A stretch of DNA of 64,000 nucleotides from Hymenopus coronatus. Its lineage: Eukaryota > Arthropoda > Insecta > Mantodea > Hymenopodidae. Shown in pieces: positions 47,709-58,575 of the stretch (its first letter is position 1; every line of letters begins with the position of its first letter). Position numbers and translations under genes: made by a program. The stretch spans positions 64,110,765-64,174,764 of the forward strand of contig CM060890.1 in the NCBI GenBank assembly GCA_030762935.1. Reading direction: 5' to 3'. A model generated the notes under the pieces. The model made no database searches. It was not told the DNA's origin and saw nothing but the letters and a program-made list of their open reading frames with translations.

Positions 47709-48340
47709 TCAGCGATCAAATCATCTCTTTATTTCTATGTTTTTATTACATGTTTTTGCGCCAAAGTCAACGAAGCATTGTCTAGAAGGTACTATGTTAG
47801 TGAGAACATGGCCAACTAGTTATAATATTACCCTTCCGCAATTCTATTTTGAGGCAGGTTAACTACTCTGTCAATCCAGGTCACAATGATAACCTCGAGC
47901 AATAGAGGGACAGGATGGATCTAAATATATCATTACTAACATAAATAGATTTTTAGGCATATTACTACACCTTTAAAGAGGATCATTGAAAGTATCACTT
48001 GGAATACAGAAATGCCCAAATTCATTGATGGAGCACTTGTTTGATACGCAGACCGCTCAAAAATAAATGGTAAGGCTGCTGAGTATATATAGCTATAATG
48101 TTGCCTTTTCGAAACTTTCTATTAATTTTCCCAATTGAAATGCATGCAATGTTTCTCTGTGCTTATGAGGTCATCAAGAAAATAAACAAATATATTTATT
48201 TCTGACAGCCAAGCAGTGTCATTTAGTTCTATTCAGTCAAAACTGAAATACTATACTATTATCTAAATGCACTGATCAAATACAGTCCACCTCATGTGCT
48301 TCCTAGGGCTTGAGGGAAAAAAACCTTTAAATTAAAAGAA
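47709..48340. other. Unassigned AT-rich stretch
   Basis: No feature recognised. Confidence 0.5.
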
Positions 48341-49146
48341 ACAATCTAATGCGATCCATTCACATGACTATCTCTACAGCTCTGTAAGAAATTATTGTTA
48401 AAAAGCTTGTTCTTCTATCTTCTTCATGCTAATCGACATGAAATTAGCAGAAATAGTCTTATTACTTCCTTACTTGTTAGTAGAAGGGAAATAAAGGAGC
48501 ACCATAGACTAAAGCGATAGTCAATGTTTTAAAAGCTGGTTGCTATATGGTTGAAATTCATTTGTTTATGTGGCCAGGATTTGACAAATTTCGGAATGAG
48601 AAATAACTATTTTAAAAGCTGAAACCAATAACAAGGAATACCTCAGAAACGGTCAGCTCTACAGGAAAAAAAAAACAAAAAAAACAAAACAAAAAAACCG
48701 TATGACATAAATGTTTTGACGAGATCTACAATTTTTTACAGTAAGTTTTTGTCTTACGGGATACCAGTTACGCAAAATTCAGAAAAAATCATTCAGGATA
48801 AAGAAGTCTTCAGAGGATATTCCCAGAAATTCAAGATATGCATTTTATTTGTCATTTAAATAACTTTATTATACGATAATTTAATCAAAATCGTGTAATG
48901 GGCTTTACGTTTTTGAACTATGCTGTCGTCCGCAGACAGACAGACAGACAGACAGACTGACACACACACACACACACATACACACACACACACACACATC
49001 ACGTTCGCACTCACACACAAACACTTATCTAAAATGCTTTTATTTACCCAGGGGTCTTAAAACATGTATTTCTGTGAAATCTCGCTATCCAATTCTTTGG
49101 GTGCAATAAAATACCTTGTACATAGTACTTGAAGAGAAAAGTAAAT
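48341..49146 (+). repeat. Family H copy 19, near full length
   Basis: Starts caatctaatgcgatccattc with catgactatctctac. An A/C-rich run lies at 48663-48699. The microsatellite has grown into (CAGA)n at 48935-48956 followed by broken (CA)n to 49018. The hairpin is shortened (accttgtacatagtacttga) and the end is agagaaaagtaaa. Confidence 0.93.
48935..49018. repeat. Compound (CAGA)n(CA)n microsatellite
   Basis: Five CAGA units then CA repeats with two interruptions, in the family H microsatellite position. Confidence 0.96.
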
Positions 49147-49611
49147 AATTTTCGGCGGTGTAATTGCAGTAGGTGTTGTCTCAACATGGTGGTATAATCA
49201 AAGTTTTATAGCAATAATGAACTACTGGAACATTCTCTTCACATCAAAGTGATGTTTAGAATGAATTATTATTCTCATATTATATCATTTGTTGATGTTT
49301 AAGTTGATGTAACAATTGCAGAAAAGTGGCAAAGCATTTTTAAGTCATATTATTCTTAAATGCAAATGTGTATAGCTACTACAGTAAGGATCCATTTCCT
49401 CTGTAAAAAAAATCCTTGCAACCGATTTAACAGCTCAGAAGTTAGTGATTTTTCATTAGGTATATTATTCATTAACATTTGACACAGGTTTTCAAAATGT
49501 TCAAATGGTGCTAACAAATGAGGTTTAATTATTTAGTAGAGCAATTTAAATTTGTTATCACTTGCCTGCAGAAAGAAATATTTAGAAAAATGTCGATAGG
49601 AATATTTTGAT
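49147..49611. other. Unassigned AT-rich stretch
   Basis: No feature recognised between two family H copies. Confidence 0.5.
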
Positions 49612-50660
49612 AGAAGGCACATTATTGAGGTTCCTGAACAGAAAAAAATGAAAAGAAAAGGAAAAGAAAAACGCGCACGGACTTAATATTTAAATTACCA
49701 TCTTTCAAGGGTGCGACACGAAACGTCCAAAACAAAAGTTCAGGAAAAGGATTCAACCACTCCAGTTACGTATATTGTTGCTTTTTATTCTTGCAAAACT
49801 AACGATGTTTATTAAAATATATTCTAAGGTGTTTACTTAATTAAATACAATTATAAATGTCTTGAATTTTCTGTGAATGTCCTCTTTCTTCAAGAAGTTG
49901 CTGTAGATGCATTTGTATTACTGAAACACTGCAAGAGATATCCAAGAAAGCCTGAATATCTTAAGAAATTATACAAATCAACTAAATTGTTGTGGCAACA
50001 AGTTTTCCGGGATATTCGTTATTCTTTTGTTTTCCAATGCATATCTTAAGAGGACCTAAAGTCACTAATATTTATTTATTGTGGTCATACGAAGAGTAGA
50101 ATTTGAAAACCGGCTTATGTGACCGCCTCACATTCAAGAGGGCCCAGGTTTGAATCTCAGTTAAGAGCGAATTACTTGGATACGGTTTTCTGCGGGGTTT
50201 TCTCGTGGTCATGCGAAGAGTAGAATTTGAAAACCGGCTTATGTAGCTGCCTCACATTCAAGAGGCCCCAGGTTTGAATCTCAGTGTTGCTTGGATACGG
50301 TTTTCTCCGGTGGTTTTCCTTAGCCTGAGCAAACGAATATGTTGTAACCAAGCTCTAAAGAGTTTAATAAGTTCGTTCGTTCACCTTCCGATATGACATA
50401 CCCAGTTAACGTACGTCAGTAAGAAATACGACATCTGATGGATAGTTGGCCCTGTCGACCGTAAGAAATAAAGTAACATAAAACAACCGTCATACAAACC
50501 CCATATCCTTTTAACCTATAATAAAATGTGGAATGAAGCATTTCTGCAAATATTTATCTCGATTAAAATCGATTACACTAGGATCAACTTTTGATACAAC
50601 AGATATTAAGAGAAAAAGGGTAGATGACACATGTGAATATAACCCATGCGATATTTTGAC
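49612..50660 (-). repeat. Family H copy 20, split by a SINE A pair
   Basis: 49612-50070 carries gaggttcctgaacag, aagggtgcgacacgaaacgt and cttgaattttctgtgaatg. After the SINE A tandem pair the tail resumes at about 50500 (tttctgcaaatatttatctc, then gtagatgacacatgtgaata). The hairpin and microsatellite are not recognisable. Confidence 0.78.
50080..50345 (+). mobile_element. SINE type A, tandemly duplicated head
   Basis: Two direct copies start at gtggtcatacgaagagtaga (50081) and gtggtcatgcgaagagtaga (50207), each with cctcacattcaagag and a B-box-like caggtttgaatctcag. The second continues into gatacggttttctccggtgg, gcctgagcaaacgaa and the end gttcgttcg. The offset is 126 bp. The sequence just before the duplication contains tgtggtcatacg, pointing to slippage or unequal exchange. 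Confidence 0.85.
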
Positions 50661-51594
50661 AATACATGACATTTTGAGTTATTGTTCTGAGGGAGGAAAC
50701 AATAGTCAAATTCGGCATTAACAATGCTTTTGCCAAACTTCCTCATTAATAGGATTTTACTTTCATGTTGTTTCTGCTCCGTTTAAATCGTATATTTGAG
50801 ACATGACAAGTATAATACATAACAATTTTTTTGTTAAATTTTTTAAAACAGTTCATAAACCGAGGTAATTTTTCAAACATACCTAAAAAAATTAAAAATC
50901 TGGATCAGTATCAATTACATCAACAGAATCTGAAAATACTCAGCATCATTTTATGTTTAACATAATTAATAACTTTTGAATTTTATGAAGGGTCTACTAC
51001 GAAATGTTAACTAACATCTTGTGAACGTAACTTCGCACAACAGTTTTAGAGATGGTATTAACTACACGACTTCGCGATGCACTTTCAATTAAGCTCCTCA
51101 ACGCTATTTCAGTACCAGTCAAATAATTTTTTGTCCGGTTTTCTTAATCGCTTTGAGGTTAGAATCGCGATGTCAAGAGGAATTAATTCTGCGTTAGATA
51201 ATGCGTTAAACATAGAACTGGTTATTAAATGCAAAAAAGACCGAGAGGCTTAAATCAAAGAAGCATGCAGCCTTGGAGGATTTCTGCGAAAAAACTCAAT
51301 TAGAATCGCGCATTTCTCTCAGCTCCAGTAAGGAACACGGCAGTTTTATGCAAACGTAAAATTCAGCGCCAAAAACAACAGATACAAAGAGTTTAAAACA
51401 TTTTAAATTGGCTATGGGCACTAAATTGCAATTAAAACAGACGAAAGTGTGTTATTACTGATTGTGGATTAAGCAAATCCCAACAAAAATACTGCTCGCG
51501 TTTTGAAGCATAAAACCTACAAATGGAAGCTTTGGAAGGTTTTCAGTCATTATGAAGGACTGTTCTTCCTCGTTTGGGAACACCATTATAAAAC
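50661..51594. other. Unassigned AT-rich stretch
   Basis: No feature recognised. Confidence 0.5.
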
Positions 51595-52390
51595 AATCTG
51601 ATATGTTCCATTCAAATGACCTTCTCTACATCGCTGTAACACATTATTGTTTAAAAGCATATTCTTCTATCTACTTTATATAATCGAGATAAACATTAGG
51701 AGAATTGCTCTAAATTACTTGCTTCCTTATAAGTAGAAGGGAAATAAGGGAATACAGTAGGCTTAAGTGCTAGTCAAATCTTTTTAAGCTGGTTGCCATG
51801 TGGTTGACATCCGTTTCTATGCATGGCCAGGAGTTTAAAACTTTCCATGTGAGAAAACTTTTAAGTCTGAAACAAATATAACAAGGAATATGAACTTCCA
51901 GAAAAAAGCGTATATGCATAAATTGTGTATTTTAACGTGAAGATTTTGTCTATCTCTTACTGCTTACCTGTTACGCAAAATTCATTCCGAATAAAGAGGT
52001 CTTTAGAAGCTATTCCCGGAAGATTCAAGATATACAGTTTATTTCCCATATAAATATCCTTTTCAATCAAAAGCGATAGCGCCATTTTTGAGAATATCAA
52101 AATTTTCGAAAATGTTTCCATGTAAAGGGTAATTAGGGGTGAGGGGGAGGTCTCATGTCGCATCCCTGGAAGATACTAAACTTAAATGTTTGGTATTTTA
52201 CCGACTTTTCGTTTTGAGTTATAGTGTTCACAGACACACGGACACACACATGGACCCTTTTCTGAAATCACGTTTTTTATGTAAGGGACCTTAAAGCGTC
52301 TATTTCCGGTGAAATCTCGTTATCGAATTTTTTGCGGAATGCAATACCTTCTCTATACACCATGTGCATAGTAAGCGTAGAGAAAGTAAA
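51595..52390 (+). repeat. Family H copy 21, near full length
   Basis: Starts aatctgatatgttccattca with aaatgaccttctctac, and ends with the hairpin accttctctatacaccatgt / gcatagtaagcgtagagaaa. The CA tract is short (52230-52248). The region around the internal inverted repeat is shortened to taaatgtttggtatttta. Confidence 0.94.
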
Positions 52391-52532
52391 CAATTTAAAA
52401 AAAAAAAAAACTTCAAATAGAGGAACTGGGTCAGCAGCTTGGCTTACGGCGATGCAAACTTAACAGAAGTTTAACACGACGCTACAGTTAACAATGTTGC
52501 ATATAATATATATACTAAGTTACACACTGCCA

Positions 52533-52748
52533 GACCACACCGTGGCTGAGTGGCTAGACCACTCACCTCTCCCTATTCGATCCCAGGCGGTCGCATGTGG
52601 CATTAGTGGTGGACAAAGCGACACAGCGGCGGGTTTTCTCCGGTTTCCCCAGCCATCGCAATCCACCGGTGCTATACCTTCATTCCATTTATCATCAGTG
52701 TGCCATTTGTAGTAGAAGCGAACGTTGAACTCTATCAAACTCCTACCA
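52533..52748 (+). mobile_element. tRNA-derived SINE (type E), copy 4
   Basis: The head is accgtggctgagtggctaga with B box region ttcgatcccaggcggtcgca. The body is ggcgggttttctccggtttc (lacking one gggttctcc repeat), with end tagaagcgaacgttgaactc. Confidence 0.9.
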
Positions 52749-52988
52749 TACAATTATTGGTGGGCAATTTAAGTTTAGACTGTACAAATATTATTGCGCT
52801 TTTCGTACCATCTACTCATAATTTTCGTTGTTATTTACTTGCATTAAAAAGGTGGGTTACTATTTAAAAAAAAATAATTTATCCTAAATGACGATAACAA
52901 AGTCCTCTAAATAAAACACGCCTAATGACACTTATTTCCCCCCATAATATTCAAACAGCTTATGTTCAAGACAGTCTTTCTACAATCT

Positions 52989-53165
52989 TCGCGTCGAGGC
53001 CGAGTGGTTAGATCCCAGGCGACCGCCTGTGGAATTTGTTGTGTTCAAAGCGGCGCTCGGGCAGGCTTTCTCCGGGTTCTCCGGTTTCGCATTCCATGCA
53101 TCGCTAGTGTCATCGCCTGCAGTCCCATAGTAGTAAAATCTGGCGATAAAACACTATCAAAAACG
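52989..53165 (+). mobile_element. tRNA-derived SINE (type E), copy 5, with A-to-B box deletion
   Basis: gtcgaggccgagtggttaga is joined directly to tcccaggcgaccgcctgtgg, so about 35 bp between A box and B box are missing and the pol III promoter is broken. The body and end (tagtaaaatctggcgataaa) are normal. Confidence 0.9.
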
Positions 53166-54147
53166 CTTGGTTTTGGAAATATTGTACATTCACAACAATG
53201 TATTTTTCTTTTCTTTTAAATAGTGGTTAACGCTCGTTCTTCCTGCATACGGCATCACAGGCGACACTATGTCGAGGAAACAGAGTTTACGGTAACTTCA
53301 ATGTTAAGTCAATTTAACAAAACGTTATCTCTTTGTTAATTTGGTTAATAATTAAAGTGAAGTCATGCATTCTGGGATGATTGATATTTAAACAATTAGT
53401 ACGTGTCAATAGCATTACTTTAAAGGAACTCCTACTCCTACCCCTATCACCACCACACCAAAATTATTATTATTATTATTATTATTCTTTAAATTATAAA
53501 ATCTATTTAATGAATACAAATATTAACAATCTAATAATAAAATTTATATGAATGATTTGTGACATTAGATTCCACGGAAACCATACGGGATTCCAAATGG
53601 TTCATGTGAGTATTAAATTACCTTGATACGAGAAAATGGCATCTTAACATCATACCCTCGAAACGCTATAAAATTATAGTGGCCACGCTGTTAAACCATC
53701 AACGAGAAAATAGCAGTACATCAACTCCATTGAGCTAGGCTGGATTTTGCTGTTTTACCTTCATCGCCTCTACACAACTGTCTACGCTGGTTATCTTTAA
53801 AATACCTACCCAACGGACCACCGATTTGTTAACCTGGGACGGCAGGTATAAAACACAGCGACTTCAACGTCCCTTACGGGGAAAAAAATGACCATAAGAT
53901 TACATCCTACCATAAATCAAAATAACCGGAGTAAACCAACAATCACTTGCCAACACGTGAGAACGGATAACATGATTCATGGGAGAATGTGAGGTAAAAC
54001 AGCGTTATACAGCACGTTCGAACTTACACACCGCACTATAGAAATCCAGCTCAAGCTCTTTACTCACAGAACAGCTCTAACGAACTTTTCCTATGCCTAT
54101 CGTTTCAACTGCCGTAATACACGTAGACAGAACCTGCCACCTAAATT
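53166..54147. other. Unassigned stretch with (ATT)n
   Basis: Short (ATT)n array at 53462-53486. No gene or repeat family recognised in the rest. Confidence 0.55.
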
Positions 54148-54271
54148 ATAGTAGGTAGATAAGGCATTGTATTGCATCAACATTTTCGGGTTTGCACCGA
54201 AGATACAAGGTCCAGTGAATAAAAAACACTTTAGAGGTGAATGCGTGTTCGCGTGTGAACAACATAACTAA
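54148..54271 (-). repeat. Family H copy 22, hairpin-side fragment
   Basis: taggtagataaggcattgta, ccgaagatacaaggtccag and gtgaacaacataactaaaa follow family order and stop where copy 23 begins in the opposite orientation, giving a tail-facing junction without spacer. Confidence 0.75.
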
Positions 54272-55235
54272 AAAATCTGATGTGTACCATTCACATCACT
54301 TTCTCTATATCCCTGCAACTAATTGTTCTTAAAAAGCTTATACGTCTATTTACTTTATGCTAATTAGAAAAAATGAGCAGAAATGTCTTATTACTTGCTT
54401 CCTTGTAAGTAGAAGCAAAATAAGGGACTACCATAGGTTAAAATGATAGTCAAAAGCTGGTTGCTATGCCAATGAAGTTCCGTTGTTTATATGGATAGGA
54501 GATGACAAGTTCCTGTATGAGAAAAGTATAAGTTTTTCATAGCAGAAACCAAATATAAGGAATGTCTCAAAAACGACGAACTTACGAAAAAAATGTATAC
54601 AACATAAATTGCTGTGTTTTAGCATGCTCTACATTTTTGTGTTGTAAGTTTTTGTCCATCTCTTACGGCTTAGCAGTTATTCAAAATTCAGTAAAATTCA
54701 TCCAGAATAAATTACTCTTCAGAGGCTATTCGCAGAAAATTCAAGATATACATTTTATTTGTCAGGTAAATATCTTTAATAATCGAAATAATAATTGTAA
54801 TCAATATCGTTAGTCATTTTTGAGAAAATAAAAATTTTCGAAAAGAGAAAATAACAATTTTCGAAAAGAGAGAATAAAAATTTTCGAAAAGAGAAAATAA
54901 CAATTTCGAAAAGAGAAAATAAAAATTTTCGAAAAAAGTTCCATGTAAAGGGTAGTTGGGGGTGGGGCGGATTTTCTCAAAATCTCCGTGTCGCATCCCT
55001 GGAAGAAACTAAACTTAAATACCAAGTTTGGTATTTTACCGACTTTTCGTTTTTGAGTTATCGTGCTCACAGACACACGGACACACACACGGACCTTTTT
55101 GTGAAAATGCTTTTTTTGGATATTGGGGACCCTAAAACATATATTTTCGGTGAAATCTCGGTATCGAATTTTTGGGTGGAGTGCAATACCTTCTCTATAC
55201 ACTATGTACATGATGCGTATAGAGAAAGTAAAAAG
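54272..55235 (+). repeat. Family H copy 23, full length with internal minisatellite
   Basis: Starts aaaaaatctgatgtgtacca with catcactttctctat. It contains the aaattttcgaaaagagaaaat minisatellite (54822-54938), aaataccaagtttggtattt at 55018-55037, a CA tract (55070-55090) and the hairpin cttctctatacactatgtac / gatgcgtatagagaaagta. Together with copy 17 it gives the clearest view of both ends. Confidence 0.96.
54822..54938. repeat. Minisatellite of about 24 bp unit inside family H
   Basis: Five imperfect units of gagaaaataaaaattttcg plus aaaa. The unit equals a segment that is single-copy in other family H members (gagaaaatcaaaattttcg), so it arose by local expansion of element sequence. Confidence 0.93.
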
Positions 55236-57289
55236 AAATGTAATGTAAATGCGAATTTGTATATTTTAACCAGACAAAGACTTTCTTTCAAGGTTTACTG
55301 TTTTACAATCCTAAAAAGTCTCTATTTTGATTAAAACATAGCATTCTTGTGAATTAATGTGACAAATTAAAGTTGCGATATCCTGAAATCTATATGAATA
55401 GCTTGAATTGTGTATGAAATTGTATAACGAAACAATCATCGTAAAACTAACTTATTACAAGAAATATATGTTTTCTAACCCTCCACATATGATCACCGAA
55501 CTTCGAGGGTTACCTCATTCCAACAAGCAGACAGGACCTATCTATGGATGGCGTCAACCAGCGGGCGGTGTCTATTACTTGCTATTCGTCAACGGAGAAA
55601 GTGAAATGGTGCGACAGAGAACCATGCTACATTGAATGTGTGCCTCAGAACACTTGCCTCGGCTTAACAAATCAGCAATATCCCCTCTACGCCTCATTCC
55701 CCCGGGGACTTTCTTTGCTTTGGGAAACAGTACCTCCGATGGTAAAATGATGAGGATTGCTGCGATTTGAGAGGACCTACAACTTTTATCGTAGACCTCG
55801 AACACTTTGGGCCTTGGGTAGTCTCATTAGCCGGTCAGAGGTTTAAAGTCGTCATTCCAAAACAGGAATGAACCACGGTCGATGCACCGCCAACGAAACC
55901 ACTTAGCTAAACCTGTGCACTACAGGAAAAAAAATGTGAGTTACTTAAAATATTCAAGTTGTTTCATGTTTTTTTTTTTTTTTTTCTTTCGAGCCACTAA
56001 ACATTTTCAAACTATTCTTTTGTTCGTGTAAATAATTTTATATTGTTATTTTAAAGACATATTTGGAAATGGTTTATAAAACTGTATTCACTTATGCTTA
56101 GTTTGAAATTAAAATATGAAAATAAAAATGCATCATTAGTAGTGTAATGCCAATAAAAATCACGTTTTACATGAATACTATAATATATAACCAACATATG
56201 TGAATCTGTCATGGGTACATGAGTGCTCCAAATTCTATTTTTTTCTGTTTTACAGAATTTTAAGTTATTCAGCAATTCACACTATCATATACTTACGTAT
56301 TTAGATAAGTTCTACACACTTTAACTCAATTTACAATACATTTTTGCCCAAAGCCTATTTCAAAGAAAAACGGCCTAGGATACTCGTAACATGCCGTAGC
56401 AAAATTCAATGTTTGTATAATTAGACAGAGTTTGCCTGTAACGAACTCACGCGAAAGGAATTACAAATATAGTACATAGCTCAAACTTCAACCTAGTTAA
56501 AATTAAACATGTCTGAAAGATATCTTGCTAATTACTGATATAAACATCCTTTGAATAACTAAAAACGTAAATTTCTATAAACCACCGATAAAGAATTAAA
56601 GATAGTAGAGAGACAATATTATATCCATCTTAGGTACATAACATATGAAGAAAGTTAAAAGCACTTCTAGAAAGGTCGGTGCGTGTGCTGGGTGTGTTTT
56701 TCGAAGCTATTTGCCATTTACTGTATTTCGTAAAGCCACCATCCGAACTTCTGTTTGACGAAAGGTAGACTAGGATGAAATTCCATCGATACGATTTCTT
56801 TTTGAAAGAAAGTTGATTCAGAAGAAACGAGCAGTTAAATTAATTGATTAATTAGAATTAATGGCTAAGTTAATTTTCAAATTTTGGCTGCTAAATTGAA
56901 ATTTTGTATTTTATTTATTTATTTATTTATTTATTCATTTAATATACACTCTCTGCATGCTCCACTACTTGCATAGTAGTACATGCTTTAATTAATCGTC
57001 CATTGTTATTTGTGTAAATTACATAATTTGCCTATTATAAATGCATAATATTTGCTGAGGGCTATTGTTCTAGATACTTTTTCAGCACTTAAAAGTCTAC
57101 ATTTTGTAAATGGTTAACGAGCACTTTTTAATTAGGGGACACTTGTGCACTGGCCAATACTTTCTCTCTCACTTTTCACAGCACTGCGTTCGAATATCAA
57201 GTGCTCCACTGAATGGAGTACTCTGCTGCAATAACACTGGCCTGCATACAACCTTAAGCCTATTTAGGCACGAGTTGGGAAAAAATGAT
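55236..57289. other. Unassigned 2-kb stretch
   Basis: AT-rich with a T run at 55970-55987 and (TTTA)n at 56913-56939. Near 55860-55920 the minus strand gives a weak tRNA-like phrase (tagctaagtggtttcgttgg, then gtggttcattcctg), possibly a decayed SINE. No gene supported. Confidence 0.5.
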
Positions 57290-57617
57290 TTGGAAGTTTA
57301 TTTATGGACGCTCTTTAACTATTGTGGTTCTCAGTGTTCCATAAATTTTTGGGCATGAAAGGACGCTTAATTTTGCTCAGTGGTTCTCAATGTTCCTATT
57401 CTATGTTGGCAATGAAAGACTGCTTAATTTCACTCAGAGGTCCGTTTATCAGGCTTGAGGTTCTTTTACGTGCCATAAATCTACAACACCGAACCAACAG
57501 CTTTACGTCCCTTCCGAAGAAAATCATTCTAGGGATATTTACGCCCGAAGGAAGCCATAGCCCTCCGCCGAGTTTGAACCCGCGATCTTGGGTAAAAAAA
57601 TAACCAATATACCACGG
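57290..57617 (-). mobile_element. tRNA-derived SINE (type D), copy 4, with internal duplication
   Basis: The minus-strand head lies near 57617 (B box as the complement of gagtttgaacccgcgat, 57569-57585). The body segment tggttctcagtgttcc...gcttaattttgctcag (from 57325) is repeated from 57381 as tggttctcaatgttcc...gcttaatttcactcag. The element is therefore about 56 bp longer than the other D copies. Confidence 0.88.
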
Positions 57618-58151
57618 AAGTAGACGTTACTATTTAGTATTGCCATATTTGGCGTTGAGCTTAGTTTTTCATTTTTAGTCTGCTTTCTATTGTTGGAAAA
57701 ACGTCCTTAGTGAGCCTATCTTTCCAACTTTCTTGCCCTTTCTGCTGTTATTTCTTCATAGATTCTCTATTGAGGTGATTTTTAGCAGTTTTATCGGTAA
57801 TTTTTCGTAACAGAATAATTGGTACAATTTTTCTACCTCCTTTTAAGTTTATGGGACTTCTCGTTGGCTTGTATTTCTGTAAGTGCCACTTGAAATGTAT
57901 ACCACAATGGTTTGTATACAGTGTAACTGTAGTTTTCTTAATTTCTCAAGAAGGTTGCTGTGATTTTTGCAATCCGTTAATGGAGAAGTTCTTATTCTAG
58001 AGTTTAAATATGTGTAGTAGTTTTTCTTTATTCGTTGTCTTCCACCATCGGTTATTTATAGATAAGTGTTCCAAAATGTTTCTATGGTCATTTGATCTGC
58101 CTGATTGTTCCAGTATCTGTCGCGTTCTTTAAATTTCAGTTGATCTTGTCG
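57618..58151. other. Unassigned stretch
   Basis: Minus-strand frames from 57850 to 58150 look protein-like in places (for example ERDRYWNNQADQ) and may belong to the LINE fragment at 58.27-58.56 kb, but I cannot align them to a known domain. Confidence 0.4.
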
Positions 58152-58255
58152 GTCTGAGTAGCTCAGTTGGTTAGGCGCTGGCCTTCTGAACTCAAGGTTG
58201 CTGATTCAAACCCGCTGATGTGATCCTGACAATTGACAGCGTCATTAAACAAACA
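58152..58255 (+). mobile_element. tRNA-derived SINE (type H-SINE) head
   Basis: gtctgagtagctcagttggt (A box, close to consensus) and gctgattcaaacccgctg (B box) stand at a normal distance, followed by a short body ending ttaaacaaacaaaac. There is no acceptor stem pairing at the 3' side, so it is a SINE rather than a tRNA gene. Confidence 0.75.
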
Positions 58256-58269
58256 AAACATATAATTAT

Positions 58270-58560
58270 TTATTCAGTTGAGCTTCCAGCTGGTTTCTAC
58301 TCCGGCTTCCATTACTTCATCCCTTTTGCTTCCATCCGTGCAGATTTGACGTGAGTGTTTTGTCTCCCATTTTTTTTTTTTTTTTTTTTGGGTCTCCAGT
58401 GCCTAGAAAATCTGCTGGGTGGAACCGTTTTATTTGTTTTTCTGTTGAATGGTAAACATTTGGCCTGTTTTTATATTGTATAGTTCAACTACTTCCCTTA
58501 CTTCTATGGGAGTTATTCCTATGATACACAGTGCATCGTGAGATATAGTTCACTAGGAAA
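58270..58560 (-). pseudogene. RNase H-region fragment of an I/R1-type non-LTR retrotransposon
   Basis: On the minus strand YDALCIIIGITPIEV (about 58495-58545) matches the conserved thumb/connection block (T.DALCV.AG..PI.L) seen in LINEs with a terminal RNase H. Further on, CTDGSKRDEVMEAG (about 58300-58340) matches the (Y)TDGSK opening of RNase H, whose first catalytic Asp is the D of TDGSK. A run of T at 58371-58390 (poly-K or poly-F in frame terms) separates the blocks, with frameshifts. The remaining RNase H motifs are not visible. Confidence 0.68.
58371..58390. repeat. Poly-T run
   Basis: About 20 T within the LINE RNase H fragment. Confidence 0.95.
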
Positions 58561-58575
58561 TTATTATTTGCGTGG

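Noticed and set aside
54810..55211. Minus-strand open frame of 133 codons with repeated FENFYFL-type peptide
   Set aside because: It is the translation of the 24-bp minisatellite and family H sequence, not a repeat protein.
58152..58230. Functional tRNA gene
   Set aside because: A and B boxes are good, but the acceptor stem does not pair and the sequence continues into a SINE body and A/C-rich tail. The same applies to the other tRNA-like heads in the window.
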